A stretch of DNA of 53,094 nt from Holophagaceae bacterium (GCA_017859955.1 JAFNAB010000056.1:1-53094); one strand, 5' to 3'. Counted from the first letter of the stretch, positions 16,794 to 26,917 are shown. Program-made: numbers and translations. Notes: generated from the letters alone by a model not told the origin.

Positions 16794-17678
16794 GTGCGGA
16801 GAATCTTGGCAGTCTTGGCTTTACTCAGCTTCCTGGGCTGCCGGACCCCTGCATCGTTGCCTGCTGGCCCCTTGCCCGGGGTTGTGGCGGTCTACGTATA
16901 CGCCGATGTGGTCCGGAAGCCTCAAGACGCGCAAGCCTTTCTGGCCTTTGCCCGCCAGTGCAAGCTGAGCCAGGTCTATCTCCAGAGCGCCCATCTGGTT
17001 CGGGAGTGCCCGGAGGCTCTGGGGGCATTCTGCTCCCAGGCCCGGGAGGCCGGTGTGTCCGTTACGCTGCTGGCCGGGCGCTCCGCCTGGGCCCTGGAGC
17101 CGGGCCAGGCCGAAGCCCTTCAGGTGGCCCGGGAGGCGCGCATCTTCACAGAAGGCCTGAGAGAGAAGGGCAAACCTGCTCCGGAGGCCATCCAGTTCGA
17201 TGTGGAGCCCTACCTGCTGCCCCGATGGAAGGTGGACCCCCAGGGGGTGGCGAACCAGTACCTCGACCTTTTCGAGAAGCTGCGGGAGACCCTTGGCGGA
17301 AGGCTGCGCCTCCAGGCCTGCATCCCCTTCTGGTTCGACCGGGTGAAGGTGCGGCGGCGGGGGCTCACCCGCCCCTTGAGCGAATGGATCCTGGATGCCA
17401 GTGACGGGGCGGTGCTGATGGACTACCGGGACACAGCCCAGCGCCTGGTCAGCGGGGTCGAGGGGGAGCTGGCCTATGCCAGCCGCATCGGCAAGCCTCT
17501 GGTGGTCGCCGTGAATATCGCTCCCAGCGATGAGAAGCGCACCAGCTTTCATGGGCAGTCCGAGGCCAAGCTCCGTCGGGTGTTGGAGGATGCCAGGGCC
17601 CCTATGCTGTCCTATGGATCTTTTGATGGAATCGCGGTTTTTCACTACGAATTCCTGGGTGGCAAAGGCCTGGACTGA
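16794..17678 (+). CDS. Lipoprotein with a TIM-barrel-like (glycoside hydrolase-like) domain
   Basis: With the GTG at 16794 the product is 294 residues and begins with a signal peptide ending in a clear lipobox, LSFLGC, so the mature protein should be lipid-anchored. This start is preferred because a G-rich ribosome-binding site (16781-16787) lies about 6 bases upstream. The rest alternates predicted strands and helices: VVAVYVYAD, SQVYLQS, VSVTLLAGR, IQFDVEPYLL, LQACIPFWF, GAVLMDYRD, LVVAVNI and GIAVFHYE. This is the layout of an eight-fold beta/alpha barrel, with acidic residues at strand ends (D-E in FDVEPY) as in glycoside hydrolases. I do not recognise the exact family. Being divergent from the polysaccharide operon, it could trim that polymer. 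Confidence 0.7.
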   Translation: MRRILAVLALLSFLGCRTPASLPAGPLPGVVAVYVYADVVRKPQDAQAFLAFARQCKLSQVYLQSAHLVRECPEALGAFCSQAREAGVSVTLLAGRSAWALEPGQAEALQVAREARIFTEGLREKGKPAPEAIQFDVEPYLLPRWKVDPQGVANQYLDLFEKLRETLGGRLRLQACIPFWFDRVKVRRRGLTRPLSEWILDASDGAVLMDYRDTAQRLVSGVEGELAYASRIGKPLVVAVNIAPSDEKRTSFHGQSEAKLRRVLEDARAPMLSYGSFDGIAVFHYEFLGGKGLD

Positions 17679-17717
17679 TTCGGTTAAGCCATAGGATCTT
17701 GCATCTTCAGGGGCGGC

Positions 17718-17760
17718 GGCCTAGACTGGGTCGTTCGATAGGCCTTGAATGGCTTTTTTT
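17718..17760 (+). terminator. Weak possible terminator downstream of the TIM-barrel lipoprotein gene
   Basis: GGCCTA at 17718-17723 pairs with TAGGCC at 17739-17744 (6-bp stem, 15-base loop), and a run of seven T's occurs at 17754-17760. The nine bases between stem and T-run make it non-ideal. The following 75 bp are AT-rich and probably hold the promoter of the next gene. Confidence 0.3.
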
Positions 17761-17837
17761 GATTAATAATTAATAAAATTACGCTGCCCCAATCATCGTC
17801 GAAATCCCCTTTCTTTACTGTCGGACGGAGGTCGACC

Positions 17838-19794
17838 ATGGATTCTGTGGCAGCACTATCGAAGTCGCTGGCTGGCTGTGGCCTTGTTCTGGCCTTGGCC
17901 TGCGGTGGGGGAGGCGGATCGGAGGGACCCACACCCCCTTCTGCTCCCCAGAAACTCACCGCCATTGGCGTAGACCGCCAGGTATCCCTCGCGTGGGACG
18001 CCAGCACCGGGGCCACCAGCTACAACATCAAGCGCGGCAGCAGCACTGGGTCTTACACCCAGTTGGCCACTTCCACAGCGACCACCTACAGGGACACCGG
18101 CCTCAACAACGGCACGACCTACTTCTACGTGGTTTCGGCCCTGAGCAGTGCCGGTGAGGGCAGCAACTCCGCTGAGGTCTCGGCTACGCCATCGACGGCC
18201 CTGCCGCTGCTTCCGGAAGATGATGCCACCAAGAACCACGTAGGGATGAATACCTGGTTCCTGAACGACTGGGATGAGAGTTTCGCCTTCGTGGACGCGG
18301 TCAAGCATGCGCGGGCATGGCAGGATGGGGCCAACTGGAATACGGCGGTGGGCGGGATCGATGATCTGGGCTGGCCCACGGCGGACGCCTCCACGGTGTT
18401 CTGGACCGGCACCCCCGCCCAGGTGAACGGCACCTACAGACTTTCCTTCAAGGGCCAGGCGGACGTATCGGTGATGTGGTACGGCGGATCTGTCTCAAAC
18501 AAGATCTATGACTCCGCCACCAACACCACCACCGCCGATGTGACAATCAGCGCTTCGGGCAGCGGTTCTGGGGGGCTCAGGCTCACCAACACGAAACGGA
18601 CAGCCACCAGCGCCACGAACACGGGCTTCACGGATCTCCACCTCTACCGTCCGGGTTACGCCACGGACGGCAGCGATGTTTTCACCAGTCCCTTCCTGGC
18701 GGCCCTGGGGAAGGTCAGTGTGGTGAGGATGATGGACTGGACCGCCACCAACTCGAACCTGACCCAGAACTGGTCGGATCGGAGGACCCCCCTTCACATG
18801 TACAAGGCCGGTCCTGCCTATAACGGCCCTGGCGGAGGGGTGTGGTCAAGCTCGGTGACGGGGGTGGCCCTGGAACATCAGATCCAGCTCTGCAACGCCC
18901 TGAAGGCTGACTTCTGGGTGAATATCCCGGTGGTTGCGGATGACGACTATGTCCGAAAGATCGCCCTTGCCTGCCGCTATGGCACCGATGGGACGAACCC
19001 CTACACCAGCTACGAGGCGAATCCGGTATACCCGCCTCTGGACCCGACGCTGCATGTCTACCTCGAGTACGCCAACGAGATCTGGAATTCCGCCGGAGGC
19101 TTCACCTGTTTTGGTCTGGGCGGGCAATTACGGGCTGAAGCACATCGCCTACGAGGGCGGACCCAGCCTGGATTCCTACGATGCCGGTACGGACTACGGC
19201 CAAGCCATGGCCATCAATGCCGATGCCCGGATGCAGGACATGGTGGTGAAGACCCACGAGGCCTGGTCGAATCAGGGCGGGGATCTCCTGGTGTATTACG
19301 CCCTGGTGGGGCCCAGCAAGTGGGAGTTCACTCCTGACATCACGAACACAAGCACCCCCAAGTTCAAGGCCCTGGACCAACTCAACGGTCAGAGCCGGGC
19401 CTCCGTGACCCTGGGGCAGGCCCTGCCCGGGTCCATCATCGCCAGTGATTGGCGCGGGAGCGGCTACCAGATTCGGGAAGGCTATGACTACGCTACCACC
19501 ATCGACTCCCTCTCCTGTGTAGCAGGCAACGATCCCGGAGAGTGGGTGGCCTATCCTGCCCACTCGGACGCAGCCTTCACGGGCTCCCTCAGTATTCGGG
19601 GCAAGGCCACAGACGGGACGACCCTCGCGGTCTGGCTCAATGGCGTCAGGCAGGGAGAAGTGACCCTTCCCAGCAGCACGGGCCTGACGGATAGCACGGG
19701 CCTGAGCGTGTCCATCCCCAAAGGGCTGGCCGTGATTCGGCTGGAGAACGTGGGGGCCAACGGTCTGGCGCTCTACTCGGTGAGCGTGAACTGA
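17838..19794 (+). pseudogene. Broken FN3 / carbohydrate-binding lipoprotein gene (frameshift plus internal deletion)
   Basis: The gene begins at an ATG with a strong GGAGG site. It encodes a lipoprotein signal ending LALAC followed by a glycine-rich linker, a fibronectin type III domain (about 36-118), and a large secreted domain containing VYLEYANEIWNSAGG. Near 19105-19125 the frame is lost. The +1 frame then continues with a coherent protein, GLKHIAYEGG and so on, ending in a CBM6/35-like domain (DWRGSGYQIREGYDY, DPGEWVAY, VIRLENVGANGLALY) and a TGA at 19792-19794. Proteins with the NEIWN and YEGG motifs normally have well over a hundred residues between them, here only about ten, so a deletion accompanied the frameshift. 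The full-length role was probably carbohydrate binding or hydrolysis outside the cell. Confidence 0.75.
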
Positions 19795-19809
19795 TTCCCG
19801 CCTGAATGG

Positions 19810-19860
19810 CTGCCTCCTCCCCTCGCCCCTTGCGGGTTCAGCGGGGAGGAGGCAGAATTT
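19810..19860 (+). terminator. Strong hairpin, probable Rho-independent-type terminator
   Basis: A perfect 13-bp inverted repeat (19810-19822 with 19843-19855, sequence CTGCCTCCTCCCC and its complement) encloses a 20-base loop and is followed by AATTTAA. It lies 15 bp after the broken FN3/CBM gene and about 60 bp before uvrA, so it most likely ends the former transcript. The T-tract is short. Confidence 0.65.
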
Positions 19861-19916
19861 AAGCGAAACGCGCCCCCGCCTCCGACGGCATCCAAAGGGG
19901 ATCGGTCGAGGAATCC

Positions 19917-22757
19917 ATGGAATTCATCAACATCAAGGGCGCACGGGAACACAACCTCAAGAACATCGATCTCCGGATTCCCCGCAATCAGCTGGTGGTG
20001 ATCACGGGGCTTTCGGGGAGCGGCAAGTCCTCCCTGGCCTTCGACACCCTCTACGCCGAGGGGCAGCGGCGCTACGTCGAGAGCCTCTCGGCCTACGCCC
20101 GGCAGTTCCTGGATCAGATGGAAAAGCCCGATGTGGACAGCATCGAGGGACTCTCCCCGGCCATCTCCATCGAGCAGAAGACCACCAGCCGCAACCCCCG
20201 CTCCACCGTGGCCACGGTGACGGAGATCTACGACTACCTGCGCCTCCTCTACGCCCGCACCGGCAAGCCCATCTGCATGGCCTGCGGTCAGCCCATCGCC
20301 AGTCAGACCATCCAGGAAATGGCGGACCAGATCCTGGCCCACCCCGAGGGCAGCCGGGTGCAGATCCTGGCCCCGGTGGTGCGGGCCCGCAAGGGCGAGT
20401 ACAAGAAGATGCTCCAGGACCTCATGAAGCGGGGCTACATCCGGGCCCGGGTCAACGGCGAGATGCTGGACCTCACCGAGGGGCTGCCGGACCTGGACAA
20501 GCAGAAGAAGCACACCATCGAAGTGGTCATCGACCGCCTGAAGGTGAGCCCCGCCATCCAGAGCCGGCTGGCGGACAGCCTGGAGATCGCCTGCAACCTG
20601 GCGGAGGGCTCGGCGCTGCTTGATGTGGATGGAACCGAAAAGCTCCTCTCCTCCAAACTGGCCTGCAACAACGTCAAATGCACCCGTTTCGGCCTTGGCC
20701 TTCCCGACCTTGAGCCCCGCAGCTTCTCCTTCAACTCCCCCTTCGGAGCCTGCCCCACCTGCGATGGCCTGGGTTTCAAGCGCCAGTTCGCCGAAGAGCT
20801 GATCGTCCCCAACCCCGAATTGAGCATCAACCAGGGAGCCATCCAGGCCTCGGGGTGGAAGAGTGTCAAGGACGACGGCTGGCGGGCCCAGATGATGGAG
20901 CAGCTGGCCCTGGCCATGCGCTTCAGCCTGGACACCCCCTGGAAGAAGCTGGACGAGGAGGTGCGTCAGATCGTCCTGCACGGCACCCGCAAGGCCATGC
21001 GCTTCACCTATGAAAGCAAGAAGAGTCGCTACGAGTTTACTCATAATTATGAAGGGATCATTGGCAACCTGGAGCGCCGTTACCGGGAGACCACCAGTGA
21101 GGAGATCCGTGCCGAGATGGAGGAATCCATGCGGGTCATCCCCTGCGAGACCTGTGGGGGGCTGCGCCTGAAGCCCGAAGTGCTCAGTGTCTTCGTGGGG
21201 GGCGAGCACATCGCCGCCGTGGTGCAGAAGAGCGTGCGGGAGTCCCTGCGCTGGTTCCAGGAACTGAACCTGGAGGGCCGGGATGCGGTGATCTCTGAAA
21301 AGATCCTCAAGGAAATCAAGGAACGCCTGGGCTTCCTGGACGATGTGGGCCTGGGGTACCTGACCCTGGACCGCAGTGCCGCCACCCTTTCCGGCGGCGA
21401 AGGCCAGCGCATCCGCTTGGCCACCCAGATCGGCAGCAAGCTCCAGGGGGTGCTCTACGTGCTGGATGAGCCCAGCATCGGCCTCCATCAGCGGGACAAC
21501 CACAAGCTGCTGAACACCCTCAAGGAGATGCGGGACCTGGGCAACACCGTGCTGGTGGTGGAGCACGACCTGGAGACCATGCAGGAGGCGGATCACCTCA
21601 TCGACATGGGGCCAGGGGCTGGGGAGCACGGCGGCTGGGTGGTGGCCCAGGGCACGCCGGAGGAAGTGGGCTGCCATCCGGATTCCATTACTGGGCATTT
21701 CCTTTCCGGCAAGGACCGCATCCCGGTACCTAAGAAACGCCGCAAGGCCGAGCGGGGCCACCTGGAAGTCCTGGGGGCCACGGAGAACAATCTGAAGCAT
21801 GTGAACGTGAAGTTCCCGGTGGGGATCTTCACCTGCATCACCGGGGTCTCGGGCAGCGGCAAGAGCACCCTGGTGAACGAGATTCTCTACAAGGCCCTGG
21901 CCAACCAGCTCCACCAGGGGGCCCACGTGGTCGGCAAGCACAAGGCCATCAAGGGTCTTGAGGCCATCGACAAGGTCATCGATATCGACCAGGCCCCCAT
22001 CGGGCGCACGCCCCGCAGCAACCCCGCCACCTACACTGGCCTCTTCACACCCCTTCGGGAGCTCTTCAGCCAGCTCCCGGAGAGCAAGGCCCGGGGCTAC
22101 ACGCCGGGGCGCTTCAGCTTCAACGTGAAGGGCGGGCGCTGCGAGAAGTGCGAAGGGGATGGCGTCATCAAGATCGAGATGCACTTCCTGCCGGACGTCT
22201 ACGTCACCTGCGAGCAGTGCAAGGGCAAGCGCTACAACCGCGAGACCCTGGAGGTGCACTACAAGGGCAAGAGCATCTCGGACGTGCTGGCCATGACCGT
22301 GGAGGAGGCCCTCCAGCTCTTCGGCCCCATCCCGGTGCTGGCCAACAAGCTCCAGACCCTCACGGACGTGGGCCTGGGCTATGTCCGCCTGGGCCAGAGC
22401 GCCACCACCCTCTCCGGGGGCGAGGCCCAGCGGGTCAAGCTGGCCAAGGAACTGAGCAAGCGGGCCACCGGCAAGACCGTCTACATCCTGGACGAACCCA
22501 CCACAGGTCTGCACCTCAAGGACATCCAGAAGCTCCTGGAAGTGATCAACCGCCTCGTAGAGACCGGCAACACCGTCATCGTCATCGAGCACAACCTGGA
22601 CGTCATCAAGACCGCCGACTGGATCATCGATCTGGGCCCCGAAGGGGGCGGCGCCGGAGGCCAGATCATCGCCCAGGGGACGCCCGAGGAGGTTGTGAAG
22701 GTGAAGGGGAGCGTGACGGGGGATTATCTGAGGCCGTACCTCGGGGTGTCTTTGTGA
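19917..22757 (+). CDS. uvrA: Excinuclease ABC subunit A
   Basis: UvrA recognises DNA damage and loads UvrB in nucleotide excision repair. The 946-residue protein has the normal two-cassette layout: first Walker [14 protein letters not shown] near 32, a first zinc module with CMACGQPI and CPTCDG pairs, the signature [13 protein letters not shown], Walker [14 protein letters not shown], second Walker [14 protein letters not shown], zinc module [20 protein letters not shown] with [10 protein letters not shown], second signature [16 protein letters not shown], and [11 protein letters not shown]. All catalytic elements are intact. It appears monocistronic, with about 60 bp between an upstream hairpin and its start. 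No SOS box was identified with confidence. Confidence 0.98.
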   Translation: MEFINIKGAREHNLKNIDLRIPRNQLVVITGLSGSGKSSLAFDTLYAEGQRRYVESLSAYARQFLDQMEKPDVDSIEGLSPAISIEQKTTSRNPRSTVATVTEIYDYLRLLYARTGKPICMACGQPIASQTIQEMADQILAHPEGSRVQILAPVVRARKGEYKKMLQDLMKRGYIRARVNGEMLDLTEGLPDLDKQKKHTIEVVIDRLKVSPAIQSRLADSLEIACNLAEGSALLDVDGTEKLLSSKLACNNVKCTRFGLGLPDLEPRSFSFNSPFGACPTCDGLGFKRQFAEELIVPNPELSINQGAIQASGWKSVKDDGWRAQMMEQLALAMRFSLDTPWKKLDEEVRQIVLHGTRKAMRFTYESKKSRYEFTHNYEGIIGNLERRYRETTSEEIRAEMEESMRVIPCETCGGLRLKPEVLSVFVGGEHIAAVVQKSVRESLRWFQELNLEGRDAVISEKILKEIKERLGFLDDVGLGYLTLDRSAATLSGGEGQRIRLATQIGSKLQGVLYVLDEPSIGLHQRDNHKLLNTLKEMRDLGNTVLVVEHDLETMQEADHLIDMGPGAGEHGGWVVAQGTPEEVGCHPDSITGHFLSGKDRIPVPKKRRKAERGHLEVLGATENNLKHVNVKFPVGIFTCITGVSGSGKSTLVNEILYKALANQLHQGAHVVGKHKAIKGLEAIDKVIDIDQAPIGRTPRSNPATYTGLFTPLRELFSQLPESKARGYTPGRFSFNVKGGRCEKCEGDGVIKIEMHFLPDVYVTCEQCKGKRYNRETLEVHYKGKSISDVLAMTVEEALQLFGPIPVLANKLQTLTDVGLGYVRLGQSATTLSGGEAQRVKLAKELSKRATGKTVYILDEPTTGLHLKDIQKLLEVINRLVETGNTVIVIEHNLDVIKTADWIIDLGPEGGGAGGQIIAQGTPEEVVKVKGSVTGDYLRPYLGVSL

Positions 22758-22984
22758 TGAATATCAATTTGGTATCGTAATCTTTCTGGGGCTGTTTGAC
22801 CAAGTGTAGATCAAGCGAATCATCATCCTGTCGTCCTGGTGGATTCGAGGCCACCCCTCGTTGTGAGCGTATATGGAGTATCGACGAATGGTTGGCTGTG
22901 GCCGGCAAAACGAAGTTGTTTAACGCTTAATCGAAGCCCTGCTATTATTCCCGGACGGGGTGGTCCCGGAGTGTTGGGTGATTC

Positions 22985-23518
22985 ATGGGGTTGTCGGGAT
23001 GGCTTTGTGCGATGCTCCTGGGCTGTTCGCTTGCGGCACAAACGGTGGTTCCGAAGCCGCCCAGCACCTCAAGCGGGCCCTCAAGGACAGCACTTGCTGA
23101 TCGTTGGGGGCAGCTTCGTCGAGTCAGCCAGTTGCTTCAAACCGACGATGGCGTTCGGACTCTTCTGCACGAATCTCCGGAAATCGAGTCGAACTATACC
23201 AATCGCAGCTATTTCATGGACTTTGTTCACAAATGGCGCGAGCGGGTTCCCGTGCTCCCTGAGCGGATTGAACCTGAAGCCATGGATTTGTTTTCGTGGG
23301 ATGTGACGAATGCGGATGGTCTCCAGAGGATTTATCTGACGATTTATCACAAGGGGTCGCAGGATTCCTTCACCATCATGCGAACCACCTGGAGGGCAAA
23401 CGAGATGACCGATTTGTATTTCATGCGAGGAGTCTCGAGTCCCTATGCGCGTGGAGCCAGGGGTGCCGATGGGTCCTCCAACTCCTGGGACGGCTACCGG
23501 GTATACCGGCGTCCTTGA
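22985..23518 (+). CDS. Hypothetical secreted protein
   Basis: The 177-residue product begins with a signal-peptide-like segment (GWLCAMLLGCSLAAQ); cleavage after AA or lipidation at the cysteine are both possible. The rest is a polar, mixed alpha/beta sequence with no family I recognise (segments YFMDFVHKWRERVP, IYLTIYHKGSQDSFTIM). It follows uvrA after 227 bp of featureless, less GC-rich sequence. It lies upstream of a J-domain gene in a region with weaker third-position G/C preference than its surroundings. Coding status is supported by length and the signal peptide only. Confidence 0.55.
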   Translation: MGLSGWLCAMLLGCSLAAQTVVPKPPSTSSGPSRTALADRWGQLRRVSQLLQTDDGVRTLLHESPEIESNYTNRSYFMDFVHKWRERVPVLPERIEPEAMDLFSWDVTNADGLQRIYLTIYHKGSQDSFTIMRTTWRANEMTDLYFMRGVSSPYARGARGADGSSNSWDGYRVYRRP

Positions 23519-23659
23519 AGGAGTGTCATTGTCGGTGACTATAGTCGAGGTTATGACCACCAGAGGGCAGGAAGGGTCCGTTGTCTCGAGGGAGGCTGAT
23601 CGGGTTGCTTTGGGAGATTCGAGACCGCTGCGCCTGGAAGGAGAACTTAGTAATCACCC

Positions 23660-24508
23660 ATGACTGCCGAGATGAATTATATCCACTGTTGTGCACTGCT
23701 TGAGGTCAGGCCGGATGCCACTCTGCCTGAGATACAGCGGGCCCATCGGAGGCTAGTCCTGATCTGGCACCCCGATCGTTTTCTCCCGGGTTCCGAACTT
23801 CATGCCGAGGCGGAAGTTCGAATCCGATCCATCGGCAAAGCATACGAATTCCTGCGGAATGAGAGCGAGAAGCGCTCTTTGAGGCGAGGGGCCGTTGACG
23901 CAGCGTCGCCCGCAGAAACCGAGTCTGCCAGCCGCAAGGAAAATCGTGAGGTTGACAGGGCGGGCGTTAGTCGATCGCTTCCCCTCTGTCTGGGGGCATT
24001 TGCGTTGGTTGTGGCTGTTATCTTCGGATTGTTCTTGCTTGGCCCCAAGCCTGATTCGGTAGCGGGGACTAGGGGACCGCAGTCGAGTGCGCCTCCGCCA
24101 GTGGCTAGCGAGGCTTTGCCCGCCAGGATGGACTTTTCTTCAGATGCTCAGCCCTTCGTGGTCTCGGATCAGTGCCGGACGGTGCTGGTGTTCCTTCCTC
24201 CCAGGGCCGAGCTCGAGAATCATGAAGGATCCTTCATCAGGGCCTGTGAGCTCTTTCGTCTGAACGTGGCAAATGTCCGGCACGAGTTGCGGCGCTCGCA
24301 CCCGGAAGTCTCGGTGCAGGTTATCGACGCTGCCGTGATGAAGGTGGGCGGTCAGACGGTTCATCGGAAGAAGACCCGCGGGTATGGTTACATCCTCTTC
24401 GAAGCTCCGAAAGCTCCTCTGATTATCGAAGGCATGCCGTCGACTGAGGAGCTTCGCATCTTGTTGAATAAGTATTTCTTTGACGAAGTTGAGGGGCGGA
24501 ATCCCTAG
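23660..24508 (+). CDS. Membrane protein with N-terminal J-domain
   Basis: The 282-residue protein starts with a DnaJ-like domain (about 5-70) including the invariant HPD tripeptide in LIWHPDRF and the helix-III/IV segment IRSIGKAYEFLRNESEKR. A linker follows, then one membrane helix (about 108-128, LCLGAFALVVAVIFGLFLLG) and a C-terminal extracytoplasmic or soluble domain of about 150 residues of unknown type. J-domains stimulate DnaK-type chaperones, so the cytoplasmic N-terminus may recruit DnaK to the membrane. The next gene begins 28 bp downstream and also encodes a membrane protein. The two may form a functional pair. Confidence 0.78.
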   Translation: MTAEMNYIHCCALLEVRPDATLPEIQRAHRRLVLIWHPDRFLPGSELHAEAEVRIRSIGKAYEFLRNESEKRSLRRGAVDAASPAETESASRKENREVDRAGVSRSLPLCLGAFALVVAVIFGLFLLGPKPDSVAGTRGPQSSAPPPVASEALPARMDFSSDAQPFVVSDQCRTVLVFLPPRAELENHEGSFIRACELFRLNVANVRHELRRSHPEVSVQVIDAAVMKVGGQTVHRKKTRGYGYILFEAPKAPLIIEGMPSTEELRILLNKYFFDEVEGRNP

Positions 24509-24536
24509 ACCTCATCCTGATCATGAAGGCGCCAAA

Positions 24537-26645
24537 ATGACGACCAAACAAACATCCAGCGCAGACGGGCAGACGTCAGAGCAAAACCCCGAGATACTCC
24601 CGTCCGGACCATTTGTCATCGAATTGGCGGATGTTCCAGCACTCCGACCCAGGTCCTCGCCACCAAGTCCAGAGCCGAGTGCATCTGTCGTTGCAGAGGC
24701 GAGTCACGCCATCGAACTTTATCCTGTTTCCCCGGAACCCTCCCCTGAATGGATCCGGGTAAAGAGCCTGGTCGGAAAGGGTTTTTTCAATCCATTCAAG
24801 GCCTTTGGGGATGAATTGGATTGGGGGAGATTCGTCAGGGCACAGGGCTTCCTGATTCTCGCTTCCCTCCTGTGGCCCATTCTGTTCTTGGGGATCACGA
24901 GCTTTCTGTCGGCGATCCTCTATCACGGGGTCGCGGCCCTATACTCAACCACGCCGCCCAACTCCTTCATTGAGTTGGCGATTTACCCCGTCGTATTTGT
25001 GTTTGTGAAAAACTACTGGATAGCCTATCTGCTCCTGCCCTTAGCGGTTCTTGCGCTGGGCTGGCTGTGGGCACTCGTGGTTGCCTGGGCCGTCGATCGG
25101 GAGGCCGGGGCCGATTTCAAGAAACGGTTCTGCATCCTCGCCATGCTTGGGGCGATGTTTGCCCCCTTTGTCCTCTTCTCCTTTGTCAGGCTCCTTGTGC
25201 TCATCCTGCTGATTGCCTACACGGCGAAACGGATGAAAGAGCACTTCGAAATAGACTTCGCCCAGATGCTGAAGTATGCCGGGGTCCCGCTGCTGATTGC
25301 GGCGGTGTCCTATTCCTTTTTTGAGCGAAGGGTGGAGGCACTCTTTAGCCGAAATTCAGAGTTATCAGCCAACCTTAATGCATACTATTTCAAACATAGA
25401 AAGCTTGAATGGCCAAGTCGCGCGCCCGAGGTGATGCCTTCCCATAGCCAGCTACTTTACGAAGGCGTTGGGAGTCTGGACCCGGAGGTCCGCCAGCGGG
25501 CTATGCAGGAGGTTGCCGGGATCCTGGACCAATCCGGAGAGACACCTGAGATCCGTTTCCGCCTGGCCTCCAGGCTTGCTGAACTTGGCAATGTCAAAGG
25601 CATGATCTTCCTGGCCAAGGCCTATCGGTCTGGTCATGGGGTGCCCGCGAACCCCTCCAAGGCCCTGGACTGGATGTGCAGGGCTGCCGAGAAGGACCCT
25701 TCGGATACGGGGTGCCAGATGGAGGTAGCCGATTTGCTGATCCTGAACAACCGCGTGCTGGAGGGCAAGCGTCACTTCGTGTCGCTGGCCAAGAACAACA
25801 TGGATTCCCTTGGTGATATCTCTGCTTTCATTACCGGGCACGGCTACGGAGCGCCGGATCGGGCCCTTACATGGGATGTTCAGAATCTGTACAAGACGGA
25901 GGTCTCGCCGGCCTACCTGTCCAATTCCCGCTACAGAAGCTGGGAGCCCAATTCTATGGGTGATAAATTGGATGTCAAAAGCGACTTGCTGGCAAGGATC
26001 GCCTCGTTGGATCGGAATGGGAACCAGTGGTTTTACCGGGCGCTGGTGACGGACTATGCGAGCCTGACGCCAGCGGATAGCGAAGTGTATGGAGAATCGG
26101 GAGCGGCGGAGTCGGGAGAAGAGTTGGCCAGGGCTATGGAAACAAACAATCCCGCCGAACTGGAGGCCTTAGGGGATCGATTCCTCAAGGCTGGGGACGC
26201 CGCGTCAGCACGTAAGTTCTGGTTGAAAGCGACGACGGTGATTGATAGTGACTACAGGCAGACCAATGCCAAGTTCTATCTCAAACTGGCCGAGAGTTTC
26301 GATCCGACAACACAGTCGAATGCTTCCCCGAATGCTCAGCAGGCCATTCGTTTCTACCTTGGCTACATGCTGCTAACCGACTATTCCGGATATTCGAAGC
26401 CGACGGTCTTTACCGCCCTTGCTAGGCTTGGGGTCCCTCTGGACCGCGGGGTCGATATCTCGAGTGCCCAGTACCTCATTTTGTGCACCAAATACGACGT
26501 TCCGGAGGCGTGGGCCATCGTCGGAAGCTACCACCTGGGGGGAAACCTTAAGGGCATTCCCAAGGACCGGGAAAAGGCTCGGGAGTGCCTGCGAAGGGCC
26601 AGCCAGTTGGGCTATAAAGGGCCCCTGGTCCGCACCTTCTCGTGA
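24537..26645 (+). CDS. Large membrane protein with Sel1-like repeats
   Basis: With ATG 24537 (AAGG upstream) the protein has 702 residues. After an N-terminal proline/serine-rich cytoplasmic stretch there are about five hydrophobic helices (about 115-275: FLILASLLWPILFLGI, LAIYPVVFVFV, LLPLAVLALGWLWALVVAW, FAPFVLFSFVRLLVLILLI, YAGVPLLIAAVSYSFF). The C-terminal 400 residues contain Sel1/TPR-type helical repeats, best seen as FLAKAYRSGHGVPANPSKALDWMCRAA and a late GSYHLGGNLKGIPKDREKARECLRRA. Sel1 repeats mediate protein interactions. The position after a J-domain membrane protein suggests a shared membrane complex. No specific function is recognisable. Confidence 0.78.
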   Translation: MTTKQTSSADGQTSEQNPEILPSGPFVIELADVPALRPRSSPPSPEPSASVVAEASHAIELYPVSPEPSPEWIRVKSLVGKGFFNPFKAFGDELDWGRFVRAQGFLILASLLWPILFLGITSFLSAILYHGVAALYSTTPPNSFIELAIYPVVFVFVKNYWIAYLLLPLAVLALGWLWALVVAWAVDREAGADFKKRFCILAMLGAMFAPFVLFSFVRLLVLILLIAYTAKRMKEHFEIDFAQMLKYAGVPLLIAAVSYSFFERRVEALFSRNSELSANLNAYYFKHRKLEWPSRAPEVMPSHSQLLYEGVGSLDPEVRQRAMQEVAGILDQSGETPEIRFRLASRLAELGNVKGMIFLAKAYRSGHGVPANPSKALDWMCRAAEKDPSDTGCQMEVADLLILNNRVLEGKRHFVSLAKNNMDSLGDISAFITGHGYGAPDRALTWDVQNLYKTEVSPAYLSNSRYRSWEPNSMGDKLDVKSDLLARIASLDRNGNQWFYRALVTDYASLTPADSEVYGESGAAESGEELARAMETNNPAELEALGDRFLKAGDAASARKFWLKATTVIDSDYRQTNAKFYLKLAESFDPTTQSNASPNAQQAIRFYLGYMLLTDYSGYSKPTVFTALARLGVPLDRGVDISSAQYLILCTKYDVPEAWAIVGSYHLGGNLKGIPKDREKARECLRRASQLGYKGPLVRTFS

Positions 26646-26740
26646 TGCCGGGGGGCAGCGCCTGCTGCCTTGTCTCGGAACAAATGAAGCTACCCCAGCA
26701 TCCCAATCTGTGTTGCTTCAGTAACTGCATGAGGATTCCC

Positions 26741-26917
26741 ATGACCACCGAAGACCTTCGCAGCCTCACCAACTGGGCCAAGGAGCTGGGCCTGCCCGAA
26801 AAGAAGCTCAAGGAGGCCGTCAAGGCCGCTGACCTACAGCCCGATTCCAAGCGGGGCATCTGCTGCTTCTACTCCCGGGAGAAGGTCGAGGCGGTGGCCA
26901 AGACCCTGAAGGGCTGA
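26741..26917 (+). CDS. Small helical protein, possible DNA-binding fold
   Basis: This 58-residue product begins at ATG 26741, placed 6 bases after a GAGG site (26731-26734); an in-frame ATG at 26729 lacks such a site. The sequence (LTNWAKELGLPEKKLKEAVKAADLQPDS, then CCFYSREKVEAVAKTLKG) reads as two or three amphipathic helices and a short hairpin, similar in pattern to small winged-helix or excisionase/MerR-like modules. Residue choice and GC-rich third positions support it as a real gene. It converges with the gene on the opposite strand, with 5 bp between stops. Confidence 0.6.
   Translation: MTTEDLRSLTNWAKELGLPEKKLKEAVKAADLQPDSKRGICCFYSREKVEAVAKTLKG

Noticed and set aside
19773-22592. 939-residue frame opposite uvrA
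   Set aside because: It is a GC-driven open antisense frame. uvrA on the other strand has all family motifs.
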